DNA from: Bacillus sp. DTU_2020_1000418_1_SI_GHA_SEK_038
GTDB taxonomy: Bacteria > Bacillota > Bacilli > Bacillales > Cytobacillaceae
NCBI RefSeq assembly: GCF_032341175.1
Contig: NZ_CP135435.1
Span: 4,402,001 to 4,466,000, forward strand
Direction of reading: 5' to 3'
DNA: 64,000 nucleotides
Made by a program: the position numbers and the translations under genes. The notes under the pieces were generated by a model, which did no database searches, had not been told where the DNA came from, and saw only the letters and a program-made list of their open reading frames with translations. Positions 8,436 through 17,000 of this stretch are shown one piece after another. Numbering within the stretch: position 1 is the first letter of the stretch; every line of letters begins with the position of its first letter.

Positions 8436-9365
8436 TTAAAAAATACTTAAATCATAAGTCTGTGAAAGCTTTTCAATAAATTTCATTCCAGCAACACTAT
8501 TACCTATATCATCAATTCCAGGACTATAGACACCAATACCTAATTTTCCCTCAAGCTGCTCTACTTTAACGTGCGATACCGTACATAAAACACCACCTGA
8601 TACACCACTTTTCATTGGAATGCCAATGGAAGCAGCATACTTTCCTGAGGCATTATAAAGTCCACAAGTTGTCATTAAAGCTTTTGTTACTTTTGCTGTT
8701 GTAGGTGTTATAATTTTTTTGTTTGTTAATGGATGCACGCCATCTCCTGCAAGCATAAGCCCCAACTGTGCAAGGTCCTTTGCCGAAACCTCGAGTGCGC
8801 ATAAATGAATATAAGACTCTACCGCTTCCTCTACATCACAAAGCAAATAATCATTTGCCTTTAAATAATAAGCGATTGCCCGATTCCGATGGGTTGTTTC
8901 GATTTCGGAACGATAGACCTCTTCATTTATTTGGTGGGGACTACCTGTGATACTAGTTAAAAAGTCTGCAACATATGCTATTCGATCCTTCACCGTTTCC
9001 CCAGGTAACATCGAGGCAACAGTAATAGCACCTGCATTAATCATCGGATTAAATGGTTTCCCCGGTGCCGTGCTTTCTAGACGAATAATCGAATTAAAGG
9101 GATCTCCTGTTGGTTCTACATCTACTTTATCAAGTACAAATTGTAATCCATGATATTCACAGGCAACTATAAAACTAATAACCTTTGAAATGCTTTGCAG
9201 TGTAAATTGTGCTTCTATATTACCAGCCGCAAAGTAATTTCCATTTTGATCTATTATACATGCGGCAAATTGGTCAACGGATTGAAGCGCTAGTACTGGA
9301 ATATAAGATGCAGGTTTACCTCTCTTCGTATAAGCTTTTGCTTCATTTGTAATTTGTTCCAACAT
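8436..9365 (-). CDS. glsA: Glutaminase
   Basis: Serine-dependent beta-lactamase-fold glutaminase of 309 residues, converting glutamine to glutamate and ammonia. The catalytic S-x-x-K is seen in FTLQSISKV (about residues 63-71); PFNPMINAGAI, TTHRNRAIAYYLK and the late GIPMKSGVSGGV are family signatures. Start ATG 9365 has GAGGT upstream. It lies 67 bases downstream of the M20 amidohydrolase, with a weak hairpin between, and ahead of the asparaginase fragment. Confidence 0.95.
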   Translation of the reverse strand: MLEQITNEAKAYTKRGKPASYIPVLALQSVDQFAACIIDQNGNYFAAGNIEAQFTLQSISKVISFIVACEYHGLQFVLDKVDVEPTGDPFNSIIRLESTAPGKPFNPMINAGAITVASMLPGETVKDRIAYVADFLTSITGSPHQINEEVYRSEIETTHRNRAIAYYLKANDYLLCDVEEAVESYIHLCALEVSAKDLAQLGLMLAGDGVHPLTNKKIITPTTAKVTKALMTTCGLYNASGKYAASIGIPMKSGVSGGVLCTVSHVKVEQLEGKLGIGVYSPGIDDIGNSVAGMKFIEKLSQTYDLSIF

Positions 9366-9389
9366 CCTGTTTACCTCTCTTTATGACAC

Positions 9390-9424
9390 GAAAGAGATGC
9401 CCCTTTGAGGGTAACATCCCTTTC
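9390..9424 (-). terminator. Hairpin between M20 hydrolase and glsA
   Basis: Arms GAAAGGGATG and CATCTCTTTC (minus-strand sense) with an inner CCCT/AGGGG pairing; no long T-run follows. It could be a partial terminator or an mRNA processing hairpin that sets glsA expression apart from the upstream genes. Confidence 0.45.
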
Positions 9425-9432
9425 AGATTACC

Positions 9433-10842
9433 TTATTTTTCTGGAATTAGTGACATGTACTTCTCATCTTTCAAACGTGCCTTTAACTCTTGCTTTGCTT
9501 CTTCAATAATTGTTGGATTTTCAATACAAGTAATTGCAGTACGAGCCATAATATCCGCCGCATAAAGCATTCCCTTATGTCCAATTGGCGTATTACCTAC
9601 AGCTACTACTTGCCAAGTATGGAGTGGTGTCCCAAGCACAAAACAAGCCGTTGTACATTGTACAGTTGGTGTTATCCAGCTGACATCTGCAACATCAGTT
9701 GAACCGTACAGCATCATCTCTGGAGACAATGGGGATACAAACTCGCATAGATGCTTGCTACCTATTAATTCCTTTTGCTCAGAAGACATATTCATATAAG
9801 CCAAAGCCTTGCTTTCATCATCCAATGATTGATAAATTTGCTCTGCAAAGGCAAAGTCCTCTTCACTAAATTGAAGGGCCGGAGCCTCATCAAATTGCTG
9901 TTGCATCACTTTTGCAAGCGTTGTATTTGGAATTAAATCCGATGCCGCCCCCTCAAAGTGTTCCTCAAATGTTGTTTCTGTCATTAAGGCCGCACCTTGA
10001 GCAATTTTTTGAACACGCTTATGAATATCCACTACTTGCTGTTTCTTTGGCGCACGAATTAAATAAGAAACCTCTGCATAAGGCTGAACTACATTGGGAG
10101 AAGTTCCACCACTATTAACCACTGCATAATGAATGCGTGCTTCTTGAATAATATGTTCACGCAGGTAGTTTACACCAACATTCATTAGTTCCACTGCATC
10201 TAAAGCACTGCGCCCTAGATGGGGGGCTGCAGCCGCATGAGCACTCTTTCCTGTAAATTTAAAAGTCGCTGCATAGTTTGCCAGTGATGTCATATTCATT
10301 GTTGTATTATTTGACATCGGATGCCACGAAATAGCCATATCTACATCATTAAACACACCATGCTTTGCCATGTAAGCTTTGCCTGATCCGTTTTCTTCCG
10401 CCGGACAACCGTAAAAACGAATAGTGAACGGTGCATTTGTTTTTTCAACATATTCTTTTGCTGCTACTGCTGCTGCAAGTGCACCTGTGCCTAGTAAATT
10501 GTGTCCACAGCCGTGCCCATTACCATTCTCTTCAACAGGAGAATATTCTGCCTTCCCGCCTTCTTGGCTCAAAAATGGAAGGGCATCGTATTCACCTAAA
10601 AAGGCAATAACAGTTGAACCACTGCCGAAGCTACCCATAATTGCAGTTTCAAGATTAGCTACATTTTTTTCAACTGCAAATCCTTGAGCTTTTAATGCTT
10701 CCTCCATTACTGAAACTGCATATTTTTCTTTAAAATGCAATTCTGGTTTTGCCCAGATTTTATCACTGATTGTTGTAAGCGCTATCTTCTTTTCTTGAAG
10801 AAAATCGGTTACATTAAATAATGCATTATGCTCTTTATTCAT
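9433..10842 (-). CDS. M20 family amidohydrolase, AbgB-like
   Basis: Zinc metallohydrolase of 469 residues. NGHGCGHNLLGTGALAAA contains metal ligands, GCPAEENGSGK the catalytic Glu pair, and SAHAAAAPHLGRSALDAVELMN begins the lid/dimerisation domain. It most resembles p-aminobenzoyl-glutamate hydrolase subunit B and related N-acyl-amino-acid amidohydrolases. The ATG at 10842 has AGGAGG upstream and overlaps the end of the MFS gene by eight bases, so the transporter and hydrolase are coupled. No AbgA partner is present, so pABA-glutamate is not a safe substrate assignment; an imported N-acylated amino acid is the more general reading. Confidence 0.85.
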   Translation of the reverse strand: MNKEHNALFNVTDFLQEKKIALTTISDKIWAKPELHFKEKYAVSVMEEALKAQGFAVEKNVANLETAIMGSFGSGSTVIAFLGEYDALPFLSQEGGKAEYSPVEENGNGHGCGHNLLGTGALAAAVAAKEYVEKTNAPFTIRFYGCPAEENGSGKAYMAKHGVFNDVDMAISWHPMSNNTTMNMTSLANYAATFKFTGKSAHAAAAPHLGRSALDAVELMNVGVNYLREHIIQEARIHYAVVNSGGTSPNVVQPYAEVSYLIRAPKKQQVVDIHKRVQKIAQGAALMTETTFEEHFEGAASDLIPNTTLAKVMQQQFDEAPALQFSEEDFAFAEQIYQSLDDESKALAYMNMSSEQKELIGSKHLCEFVSPLSPEMMLYGSTDVADVSWITPTVQCTTACFVLGTPLHTWQVVAVGNTPIGHKGMLYAADIMARTAITCIENPTIIEEAKQELKARLKDEKYMSLIPEK

Positions 10843-12061
10843 GTACTACAACCTCCTTATTAGCTTGGCTTTTTGGGGAGATTGTTAAAATCGTACCTAC
10901 ACAAATAATTGAAATCACCACTAACAGCCACATTGCAGCATTATATGAACCATTGAATGTATCAACCATGAATCCTATTAATGTAGGTGTAACAAATCCA
11001 GCCAATTGTCCCCCAGTGTTTGCCATACCCATAGCTGTTCCTGCATAATCTGAAGGGATTCTCTTTAATACAAATGATGGTAATAACAATACAACATAAG
11101 TCATTAACAATGTTACGATACTTTGGTATGTGATAAATAATGCAATCGATTCTGCATTAAACATTAAAAATAGGCATCCAGCTAAAAGCAGTGCACATAT
11201 AGCACCAATGAATTTATTTACTTTCAAATCCAATTTATCAATTAGATAACCGCATCCTAACATCGCAATCACCATAATGATGCCCGGAATCATTTGTAAC
11301 CAGCCAATGGAAATTAAATCAAGTCCACGTACGTCTGACAAATATTTTGGCATCCAAGAATTTAAACCCCAGTTCACCGCATAAATGGTAAAGTAAGCGA
11401 TAACTAAACTCCACATTAATGGCATTTTAAATAAGATTCCTAATATCCCTTTTACTTGAGGCCCTTGAACGGATTGGTATACTACTTTATCCTTCGGTAC
11501 ATACTTCCAATATAGGAATGCAATAATAACCCCAAATAAACCGGCAATAACAAAGAATGCGCGCCAGCCAATTGTTACCAATAATGCGGCTGAAATAATT
11601 GGCACAAGCATCATCATAATTGCTCCAGAGGAAAGCATGATAGACATTACTTTACTTCGCTCATTCTCAGGAAACGATGATGAAATGATCTTTGAAGCTG
11701 AAGGTTGGAAACCGCCTTCACCAATTCCGAATAGGAACCGAATGACCACCATAATACTCAATGTCCATGCAATAGCTGTTAACCCTGTAAAGATGGACCA
11801 TACAATAATCGCTGCTAATAACACACGTTTTGCACCGAATTTATCAGCCAAAATTCCCCCAGGCAATTGCATTAATGCATAACCTAGAAAAAATGAACTT
11901 AAAATTAAACCTGTTTCCGTAGCTGTTAGGGCAAGATCCTTACCAATATGCACAACTGCATAATTCATTAAATAACGGTCTAGGTTTCCTAACATCCAAC
12001 CTAAGAAAAGTAATACTACTAGCGTTTTGCGAGTTTTTTTCCCAAGAATGTTTTCTGTCAT
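10835..12061 (-). CDS. MFS transporter, anion:cation symporter type
   Basis: Major facilitator of 408 residues with about twelve helices. The loop 2-3 motif is GGILADKFGAKR; GIGEGGFQPSASKIISSSFPENERSK is typical of the ACS subfamily (hexuronate, phthalate, and other organic anions). A longer frame reaches 12199, but an AAGGAGG site eight bases before the ATG at 12061 fixes the start. It is first in a leftward operon with the M20 hydrolase, glutaminase and asparaginase fragment, so it probably imports the hydrolase's substrate. Confidence 0.88.
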   Translation of the reverse strand: MTENILGKKTRKTLVVLLFLGWMLGNLDRYLMNYAVVHIGKDLALTATETGLILSSFFLGYALMQLPGGILADKFGAKRVLLAAIIVWSIFTGLTAIAWTLSIMVVIRFLFGIGEGGFQPSASKIISSSFPENERSKVMSIMLSSGAIMMMLVPIISAALLVTIGWRAFFVIAGLFGVIIAFLYWKYVPKDKVVYQSVQGPQVKGILGILFKMPLMWSLVIAYFTIYAVNWGLNSWMPKYLSDVRGLDLISIGWLQMIPGIIMVIAMLGCGYLIDKLDLKVNKFIGAICALLLAGCLFLMFNAESIALFITYQSIVTLLMTYVVLLLPSFVLKRIPSDYAGTAMGMANTGGQLAGFVTPTLIGFMVDTFNGSYNAAMWLLVVISIICVGTILTISPKSQANKEVVVHE

Positions 12062-12218
12062 AAAATGCCTCCTTGTTGCTATTTTAACGAAATTTTCGTT
12101 AAATATACGTAAATTATATATGGAATTTTGGTGGCTCGCAATAAATTTTTTACCTTCAGAAATCTGGAAAGTAGTTATGCACGATGGTTTTGGGATCATC
12201 CACTGAGATGATTAAAAC

Positions 12219-12260
12219 AAAAAAAGCATTTTCTATCTAAAAGATAGGAAATGCTTTTTT
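12219..12260. terminator. Bidirectional-looking terminator
   Basis: Near-perfect hairpin AAAAAGCATTTTCTATCT / AGATAGGAAATGCTTTTTT with A- and T-runs on both sides. It ends the leftward regulator transcript and separates it from the MFS operon. Confidence 0.85.
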
Positions 12261-12264
12261 CGTA

Positions 12265-13575
12265 TTAGTTTTTGCATAATTTATATAATTTAGCCGGGCG
12301 GCCCCTTGAATTGCGATTTTCCTCCCCACAATATTCAATCAGTTCAACCTTCGCTAATTCTGAAATAATTCGCTGCGCATTCCGTTCTGTCATGTTTAAC
12401 TCTTTTGCTAACATTTTTGCACTAAATGACTCAACTTTTAACTCGTTCATAACTGCTTCAATTTTTGCAAACATTTTTCCACTGATGGACGACTCATTCA
12501 GTCGTTCAATTATCTTTTTGTCTTGAACACGACTTGTATACGTAATTAGAGATGACCCCTGAACAATTTCTGTCATTTCTCCATTTTCTTCCATGACAAC
12601 AATACCTTTTGTTCCCTTCTCCATTAAATGTTGCATGGCATGATGCGCATAATTTTCTGCATAATAAACCGTAGAGGCATGACCAATACCAACAACAACC
12701 GGCTGTTCAGTTTCAGAAGATAAACGATCGATCATTTCAGATATCGCATTAATATTTCGCTCAACAATACCCCGTGAACTAAAAAGGACAAAGCGGCCAT
12801 TACTTTCTTCAATTAAGTATCCATCAATTTTTTCGCAAATTTGCAGAACAATTTTTTTCATTTCCAGCTGTAAAAAATGGATTCGGTAGCCATTTTGATT
12901 CGCCATTTTAATATAATCAAAACTTTTAATTTGAACAACTAAAGCAGTGGTTTGCGTTTTCTTATAATAAATTGTTTGGATTTTCTCGCTTAATAACTGT
13001 AGCGTATGATAAATATCCTGAGTATGCGGAACAACCAAACCAACAGGAATTCCTATTTCCTTTAATTTTTCTTCCACTTTTGGATAAACCGTAATAACAC
13101 AATCTATTTTTTGTTCCTTCCACAGTGCTACATGATGTTCAATAATTTCATCTATGGATGTTTTAGCAGTAAATCGTTTAATATATACATGATCTAAAAT
13201 TTTATCTAAATCTATAATTTCCTCAAAAAAATTATCCTCTGGTACATGTAGTACATCGATACTGACACTTTTAGCCAACCTTCCAATTTCATGGCTTATT
13301 TCTAATACACCGCGATAAAACGTATTCCCGGTAATAAAAATGTACTCCATTCGTTCCTTTGAAAAATGCCTGGATTGTTGTGCGATTTTATAAGGAATAT
13401 AGCCTGAAAATAACCAAAAATCCACATGAGCATGATGCTTTTCCAGTATATCCGTGGTTTCATTTACAATATTATAAGAATACCCGGCAAATGATAGATT
13501 GCATTCAAATTCTTTTGCATAATGTAAAATTCTTTCAACTGATCGTCTAGGTCCTACAATACCAACCTTATACAT
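12265..13575 (-). CDS. Winged-helix transcriptional regulator with unfamiliar sensor domain
   Basis: 436 residues. The last 70 (KVESFSAKMLAKELNMTERNAQRIIS...NSRGRPAKLYKL) form a clear winged helix with an RGRPAK tail typical of GntR/MarR-like DNA-binding ends. The middle (about 195-340: TTALVVQIKSFDYIK, LYIEESNGRFVLFSS, VVVGIGHASTVYYAENYAHHAM) resembles a degenerate GGDEF/GTP cyclohydrolase III-like fold. The N-terminal 190 residues look like a periplasmic-binding-like fold (VGIVGPRRSVERI, CVITVYPKVEEKLKEIGIPVGLV). No established family name is recognised. Placement upstream of the MFS/M20 operon, same strand, suggests it controls that operon. Confidence 0.65.
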   Translation of the reverse strand: MYKVGIVGPRRSVERILHYAKEFECNLSFAGYSYNIVNETTDILEKHHAHVDFWLFSGYIPYKIAQQSRHFSKERMEYIFITGNTFYRGVLEISHEIGRLAKSVSIDVLHVPEDNFFEEIIDLDKILDHVYIKRFTAKTSIDEIIEHHVALWKEQKIDCVITVYPKVEEKLKEIGIPVGLVVPHTQDIYHTLQLLSEKIQTIYYKKTQTTALVVQIKSFDYIKMANQNGYRIHFLQLEMKKIVLQICEKIDGYLIEESNGRFVLFSSRGIVERNINAISEMIDRLSSETEQPVVVGIGHASTVYYAENYAHHAMQHLMEKGTKGIVVMEENGEMTEIVQGSSLITYTSRVQDKKIIERLNESSISGKMFAKIEAVMNELKVESFSAKMLAKELNMTERNAQRIISELAKVELIEYCGEENRNSRGRPAKLYKLCKN

Positions 13576-13740
13576 AGATGATTCTCACTTCCCAATTTAC
13601 TTAGATGAATTCTCTTTTTAATAATAATAAAGCATTTCTGATGATGGGGTAAGTATATCTAACCTATTTATTGGAGTATGAAGGGGATTAACTTATTTGA
13701 GACCGTAAAATGTTCAGCATTTTCTAAAATACAAAAAAAG

Positions 13741-13790
13741 GCGTCTGCCCCCTAGTGTGCTATAGCGTTACCGTAACAGGGATCAGGCAC
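13741..13790. repeat. Dispersed palindromic repeat, family B (diverged copy)
   Basis: GCGTCTGCCCCCT ... AGGGATCAGGCAC with an inner GCGTTA/TAAC, a diverged relative of the perfect hairpin at 14163-14212. It lies in the gap between the regulator and the small gene at 13922. Confidence 0.5.
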
Positions 13791-13896
13791 GACAATCTAA
13801 TATGAAATATATGAATTTACTGAAGCTGACAAAGTTATACTGTAGAAATATACATTGAAGAAAGAAGCATGCTGCCGAAAATAATTATTAAAGATA

Positions 13897-13918
13897 GAAA
13901 AACGCCAAAAAGGCGTTC
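13897..13918 (-). terminator. Terminator of the 49-residue gene
   Basis: Minus-strand GAACGCC-TTTTT-GGCGTTTTTC directly after the stop codon at 13922: compact GC stem with T-run. Confidence 0.85.
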
Positions 13919-13921
13919 AAA

Positions 13922-14071
13922 TTAATCATCTTTATTGGTTTTGCCATCGTTGCCCTTGTCAATTCCAGTAGCATTATTAACTGTTTGAAAAACTAAGTTT
14001 AACCCCTGATCCATGGCGTTCATTGAATCGTCTTTTTGACCAGCACCTTTAGAATTTTTATTTTTTTCCAC
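13922..14071 (-). CDS. Small hydrophilic hypothetical protein (49 residues)
   Basis: GTG start at 14071 with a perfect GGAGGTGA ribosome site seven bases upstream and a strong terminator right after the stop: a complete, isolated small gene. The translation begins MEKNKNSKGAGQKDDSMNAM, continues through a short amphipathic stretch GLNLVFQTVNNATGID, and ends GKTNKDD. No membrane segment, no cysteine. Rich in Asn, Lys, Asp and Gly, which recalls small sporulation-associated proteins, but I do not recognise a family. Confidence 0.75.
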   Translation of the reverse strand: MEKNKNSKGAGQKDDSMNAMDQGLNLVFQTVNNATGIDKGNDGKTNKDD

Positions 14072-14162
14072 TTTTGTCACCTCCATATGATAGGGTTCCT
14101 AGAAAATAAAAAAATATTTATAATATGGCTGATGCTGATTTGAAAAAAGGATTGAAAATAAG

Positions 14163-14212
14163 GTGCCTGACCCCCAATAGGTTAACGCTTTAACAAATTG
14201 GGGGTCAGGCAC
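14163..14212. repeat. Dispersed palindromic repeat, family B (perfect hairpin)
   Basis: Arms GTGCCTGACCCCCAAT and ATTGGGGGTCAGGCAC are exactly complementary over 16 bp; the loop contains a further GTTAA/TTAAC pairing. A diverged relative lies 400 bases to the left. This looks like a mobile or REP-like intergenic element; no gene is inside. Confidence 0.8.
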
Positions 14213-14324
14213 TATAAACTTGATTTATTTTCCAAAATAAATAAGGCCATAGGTTGATCTTATTTTACAGTACTATTGCCTCTATAAATGAAGTTTTATC
14301 TAAAGGCTGTTTTCTAAAAGAAAT

Positions 14325-15770
14325 TTAAAATGACGAAATCAATGTACCAGTCGTATCATTATTTATTGTACTAGATGGATATTGATAAACAGCTGGGTTT
14401 CGTTCACACAAGTGTACCCATGCATCTACACATTTTGGGTCAAAGTGTATGCCTTTTTGCTCAATTAAATACTTTACGGCTTCGTTATGGGTCCATGCTT
14501 TTCGGTAGGATCTCTCAGAAGTAAGAGCATCATATACATCCGCAACAGCTGCAATTCTAGCTAAAAGCCCTATTTCCTCCCCTTGAAGCTTGTCAGGATA
14601 ACCGCTGCCATCCCATTTTTCATGATGAGAACGTATGATACTGAGCTCATCTTTCATAAAACCAAGGGCTCTGCACATTTCGTAGCCTTTCACTGGATGC
14701 GTCTCTATAATTTCTCTTTCCTCACTTGATAGTTTACCTGGCTTATTGATAATTGAATCTGGGATACTTATTTTCCCTACATCATGAACTAGTGCTCCCT
14801 GAGCTATTGCCCTTAATTGTTCTGGTTTTAATTGAAGTTCTTCTCCTAGCTTCAATGCATACATGGTTACTCTAAAAGTATGGCCCATTGTATATGTATC
14901 TTTTTTTTCTGTAGTAACTATTAGAGCTTTAACACTTGGCGAAGCACTATTTGTCATTCTTTCAAATGGATCGTTTGTAAATAAGGCACGGATAGCACCT
15001 GCAAAACTCCCCCTCACTACATACTGCTTCATTAACCCAATAAGCATAACAATCATTGATGCTAATAATAGAAAATGATACATCCACCAACTTAGTCTCC
15101 ATATCTCTCCCAAAACCATGATAAGCTGGGATACAATAAACCAGCCTGCACTATAGACAATCGATATCTGAAGGGGGAACCGTGAAAATCTATAAGTTTG
15201 ATAATATCGAGTAATCGTAATTATATTTAATAGTAAGACGATAGCAGTAACAAACCAATTAAGAGGCTTTACATGTAATGGAATGAAATGCATGATATTT
15301 GGAAAACTCATTGATACTATACCAAAAATACTTAAGGCTAGTATCCAACCTGGAACAAGCATGCTTTGTCGCTGTGATAGTTTTTCAACAAGTTTATGAT
15401 CAGAGGGTAGAGAAGATAACCATAACCATATAGTAGCTAATAACATACTTAACTGTGCTGCAACACCTGGTATATGTGTTTCAGGGAGCAAAAAGTGTGG
15501 TGTAGATAAACCATGTAAAGCAAACACAAGAGCTAGGGAAATGAAGGATAAAGCTAAAAAGCTAACCTTAATATTTCTTAGCCTTTTCCCAACAACTCCT
15601 ACAGCTACAGCAAGTATGGTAGATAATATTGAAACTGCACTTACTATATAAAAGTGTCCTCTAGGCATTATAAAAAAAGGATCATCCAAATGCCCGCCTC
15701 TTAATAATTCAAATATGATAAGCGGTAGGGCAACTGCTATTAAAGGTCCAATAAAACTATAGTTTTTCAA
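14325..15770 (-). CDS. Membrane HD-GYP domain phosphohydrolase
   Basis: About 481 residues: eight or nine hydrophobic helices in the first 270 residues, then an HD-GYP domain. Motifs in order: HTFRV, HDVGKI, the HP of THPVKGYEM, HHEKWDGSGYP and ARIAAVADVYDALTSERSYR, i.e. the metal ligands and the GYP triad of cyclic-di-GMP phosphodiesterases are all present. The start is placed at TTG 15770, because GGAGGAAA lies just before it; an ATG 14 codons upstream has no ribosome site. The membrane part may sense an unknown signal. Standalone, no operon partner. Confidence 0.85.
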   Translation of the reverse strand: MKNYSFIGPLIAVALPLIIFELLRGGHLDDPFFIMPRGHFYIVSAVSILSTILAVAVGVVGKRLRNIKVSFLALSFISLALVFALHGLSTPHFLLPETHIPGVAAQLSMLLATIWLWLSSLPSDHKLVEKLSQRQSMLVPGWILALSIFGIVSMSFPNIMHFIPLHVKPLNWFVTAIVLLLNIITITRYYQTYRFSRFPLQISIVYSAGWFIVSQLIMVLGEIWRLSWWMYHFLLLASMIVMLIGLMKQYVVRGSFAGAIRALFTNDPFERMTNSASPSVKALIVTTEKKDTYTMGHTFRVTMYALKLGEELQLKPEQLRAIAQGALVHDVGKISIPDSIINKPGKLSSEEREIIETHPVKGYEMCRALGFMKDELSIIRSHHEKWDGSGYPDKLQGEEIGLLARIAAVADVYDALTSERSYRKAWTHNEAVKYLIEQKGIHFDPKCVDAWVHLCERNPAVYQYPSSTINNDTTGTLISSF

Positions 15771-16207
15771 TTTTTTTCCTCCAAGTTTTGTACGAGTTTG
15801 TAGCACTCCCATATTATCATATTATACAAAAAATTTAGTTAACTTGTATATTCTATCAACTTTTTTAAAAATTGATAGATTTCCTTTAGGGTTTTATATA
15901 GGTAACTAATTAAGACTTTTAACTGGCTCGTCCTTTTTATCGTCTGGCTGTTTAGTGCTTAGCACAATATTTCTTGATTTGCGAACAACCTTCTTGTTAG
16001 TTCCATATACATATGGGTTATTTACGGAAGATCGACAGTTAAAATACGAATTTACTTATAGAATCATCTGAGTAAACTGGTGTATGGAGAATATATCCGA
16101 GCATGCCTACTCTTTCGAAGATTTTTGAATAAAGTAAGTTTTTTATTTACACAATAAGATAGGCTTATTATTTATATTTCTATCTTTATTAAGAAAGGCA
16201 GCGGATC
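15771..16207. other. Intergenic region, divergent promoters
   Basis: 437 bases between two divergent membrane-protein genes. It holds no complete gene I can defend. On the minus strand a frame of about 50 codons ending in TAG at 15906 (NNPYVYGTNKKVVRKSRN... to KKDEPVKSLN) is open and lysine-rich but has no start, so it could be a gene remnant. GGCAGC just before 16208 is the only ribosome-site-like feature for the right-hand gene. Confidence 0.3.
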
Positions 16208-16864
16208 ATGGATACTGTCATCTATTTATTACTTACCATCGCATATCTATTTCTATTCGTACTAGGTATCCTGTTGACTAAAGGGCACAGTTGGACTGAC
16301 ATTGGAAATGTACTACTAATGGTTATTCTTGCTTTACTCTATGATAATGGGATCCTTGCACTGGGGAAATATATTGGAGAGGGAGACTTACTGAGGTCAT
16401 TAAACTTAGCCCGGTACTATTTGCATGCCCTTATCACCCCCTTGCTTGTCCTCTTTGCCTGGTATACTTTAGTAAAGGCAAATATAAAATGGACAAAAAA
16501 AAGCATCGTCCAATGGCTCGCTGTTTTATTGACGATTTGTTTGATTATCGTTGAATTCGTAACAGTGGTCAGGGGAATTTCTCTAGTACCTGCTATGAAG
16601 TATGGTGTCTTAGGCTATAAAAATGTTGGAGCAGGAGAAGGTCCTCCCATCATGGTCATTGGTGTCTCCATTGTGTTAGTCATCACATCGATTATGATCT
16701 GGATAAAGCAAAAATGGCCATGGTATTTTATCGGAACCTTGATTATGGGCCTCGCACCAATGATCCACTTGAAAACGGATGCCTTACATAATATAGCTGA
16801 ATTTGTATTAATGCTAGCCCTGCTTGCTACAAAGGCTTATCAAGATAAAAAGAAATACAGATGA
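16208..16864 (+). CDS. Seven-helix membrane protein of unknown function
   Basis: 218 residues with about seven hydrophobic helices (roughly 4-24, 34-55, 70-90, 100-122, 148-168, 174-190, 196-212) and a basic C-terminus (YQDKKKYR). No catalytic motif or family signature recognised. A weak AAGGCAGCG ribosome site precedes the ATG. It stands alone, converging on a terminator at 16894-16929 and the outermost attachment-like site of the rlmH island. Confidence 0.6.
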   Translation: MDTVIYLLLTIAYLFLFVLGILLTKGHSWTDIGNVLLMVILALLYDNGILALGKYIGEGDLLRSLNLARYYLHALITPLLVLFAWYTLVKANIKWTKKSIVQWLAVLLTICLIIVEFVTVVRGISLVPAMKYGVLGYKNVGAGEGPPIMVIGVSIVLVITSIMIWIKQKWPWYFIGTLIMGLAPMIHLKTDALHNIAEFVLMLALLATKAYQDKKKYR

Positions 16865-16893
16865 ACGACTGGGAATGAAAAGTATCCTCATAA

Positions 16894-16929
16894 ACAATAA
16901 AAATCCCAACCATTGATTCAAGTTGGGAT
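16894..16929 (-). terminator. Terminator immediately beyond the outermost att-like site
   Basis: Minus-strand sense: ATCCCAAC-11 nt loop-GTTGGGAT followed by TTTTATT. It begins 16 bases after the att-like site at 16945-16965, exactly where the terminator of an intact rlmH would sit. It may therefore be the original rlmH terminator, displaced 14.7 kb by insertions. It also serves as a converging terminator for the gene at 16208. Confidence 0.75.
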
Positions 16930-16944
16930 AAGTTAAAACTTCAT

Positions 16945-16965
16945 TTACTTATGGTACGGATCCCC
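16945..16965 (-). repeat. rlmH-end-like attachment site 6 (outermost)
   Basis: Minus strand reads GGG GAT CCG TAC CAT AAG TAA, i.e. the codons G-D-P-Y-H-K-stop. Seventeen of 21 bases match the rlmH 3' end at 31664-31684, and three of the four differences fall at wobble positions or keep a stop codon. Taken as the left boundary of the cassette array. Confidence 0.75.
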
Positions 16966-17000
16966 GCAAACTAGCGGATTTTTAGATTCAAATCTCTTGT

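Noticed and set aside
14080..14098. Another att-like sequence (minus strand GAACCCTATCATATGGAG) just upstream of the 49-residue gene
   Set aside because: It matches E-P-Y-H but not the K-stop, overlaps the ribosome site of the small gene and lacks the downstream terminator seen at site 6, so I do not count it in the array.
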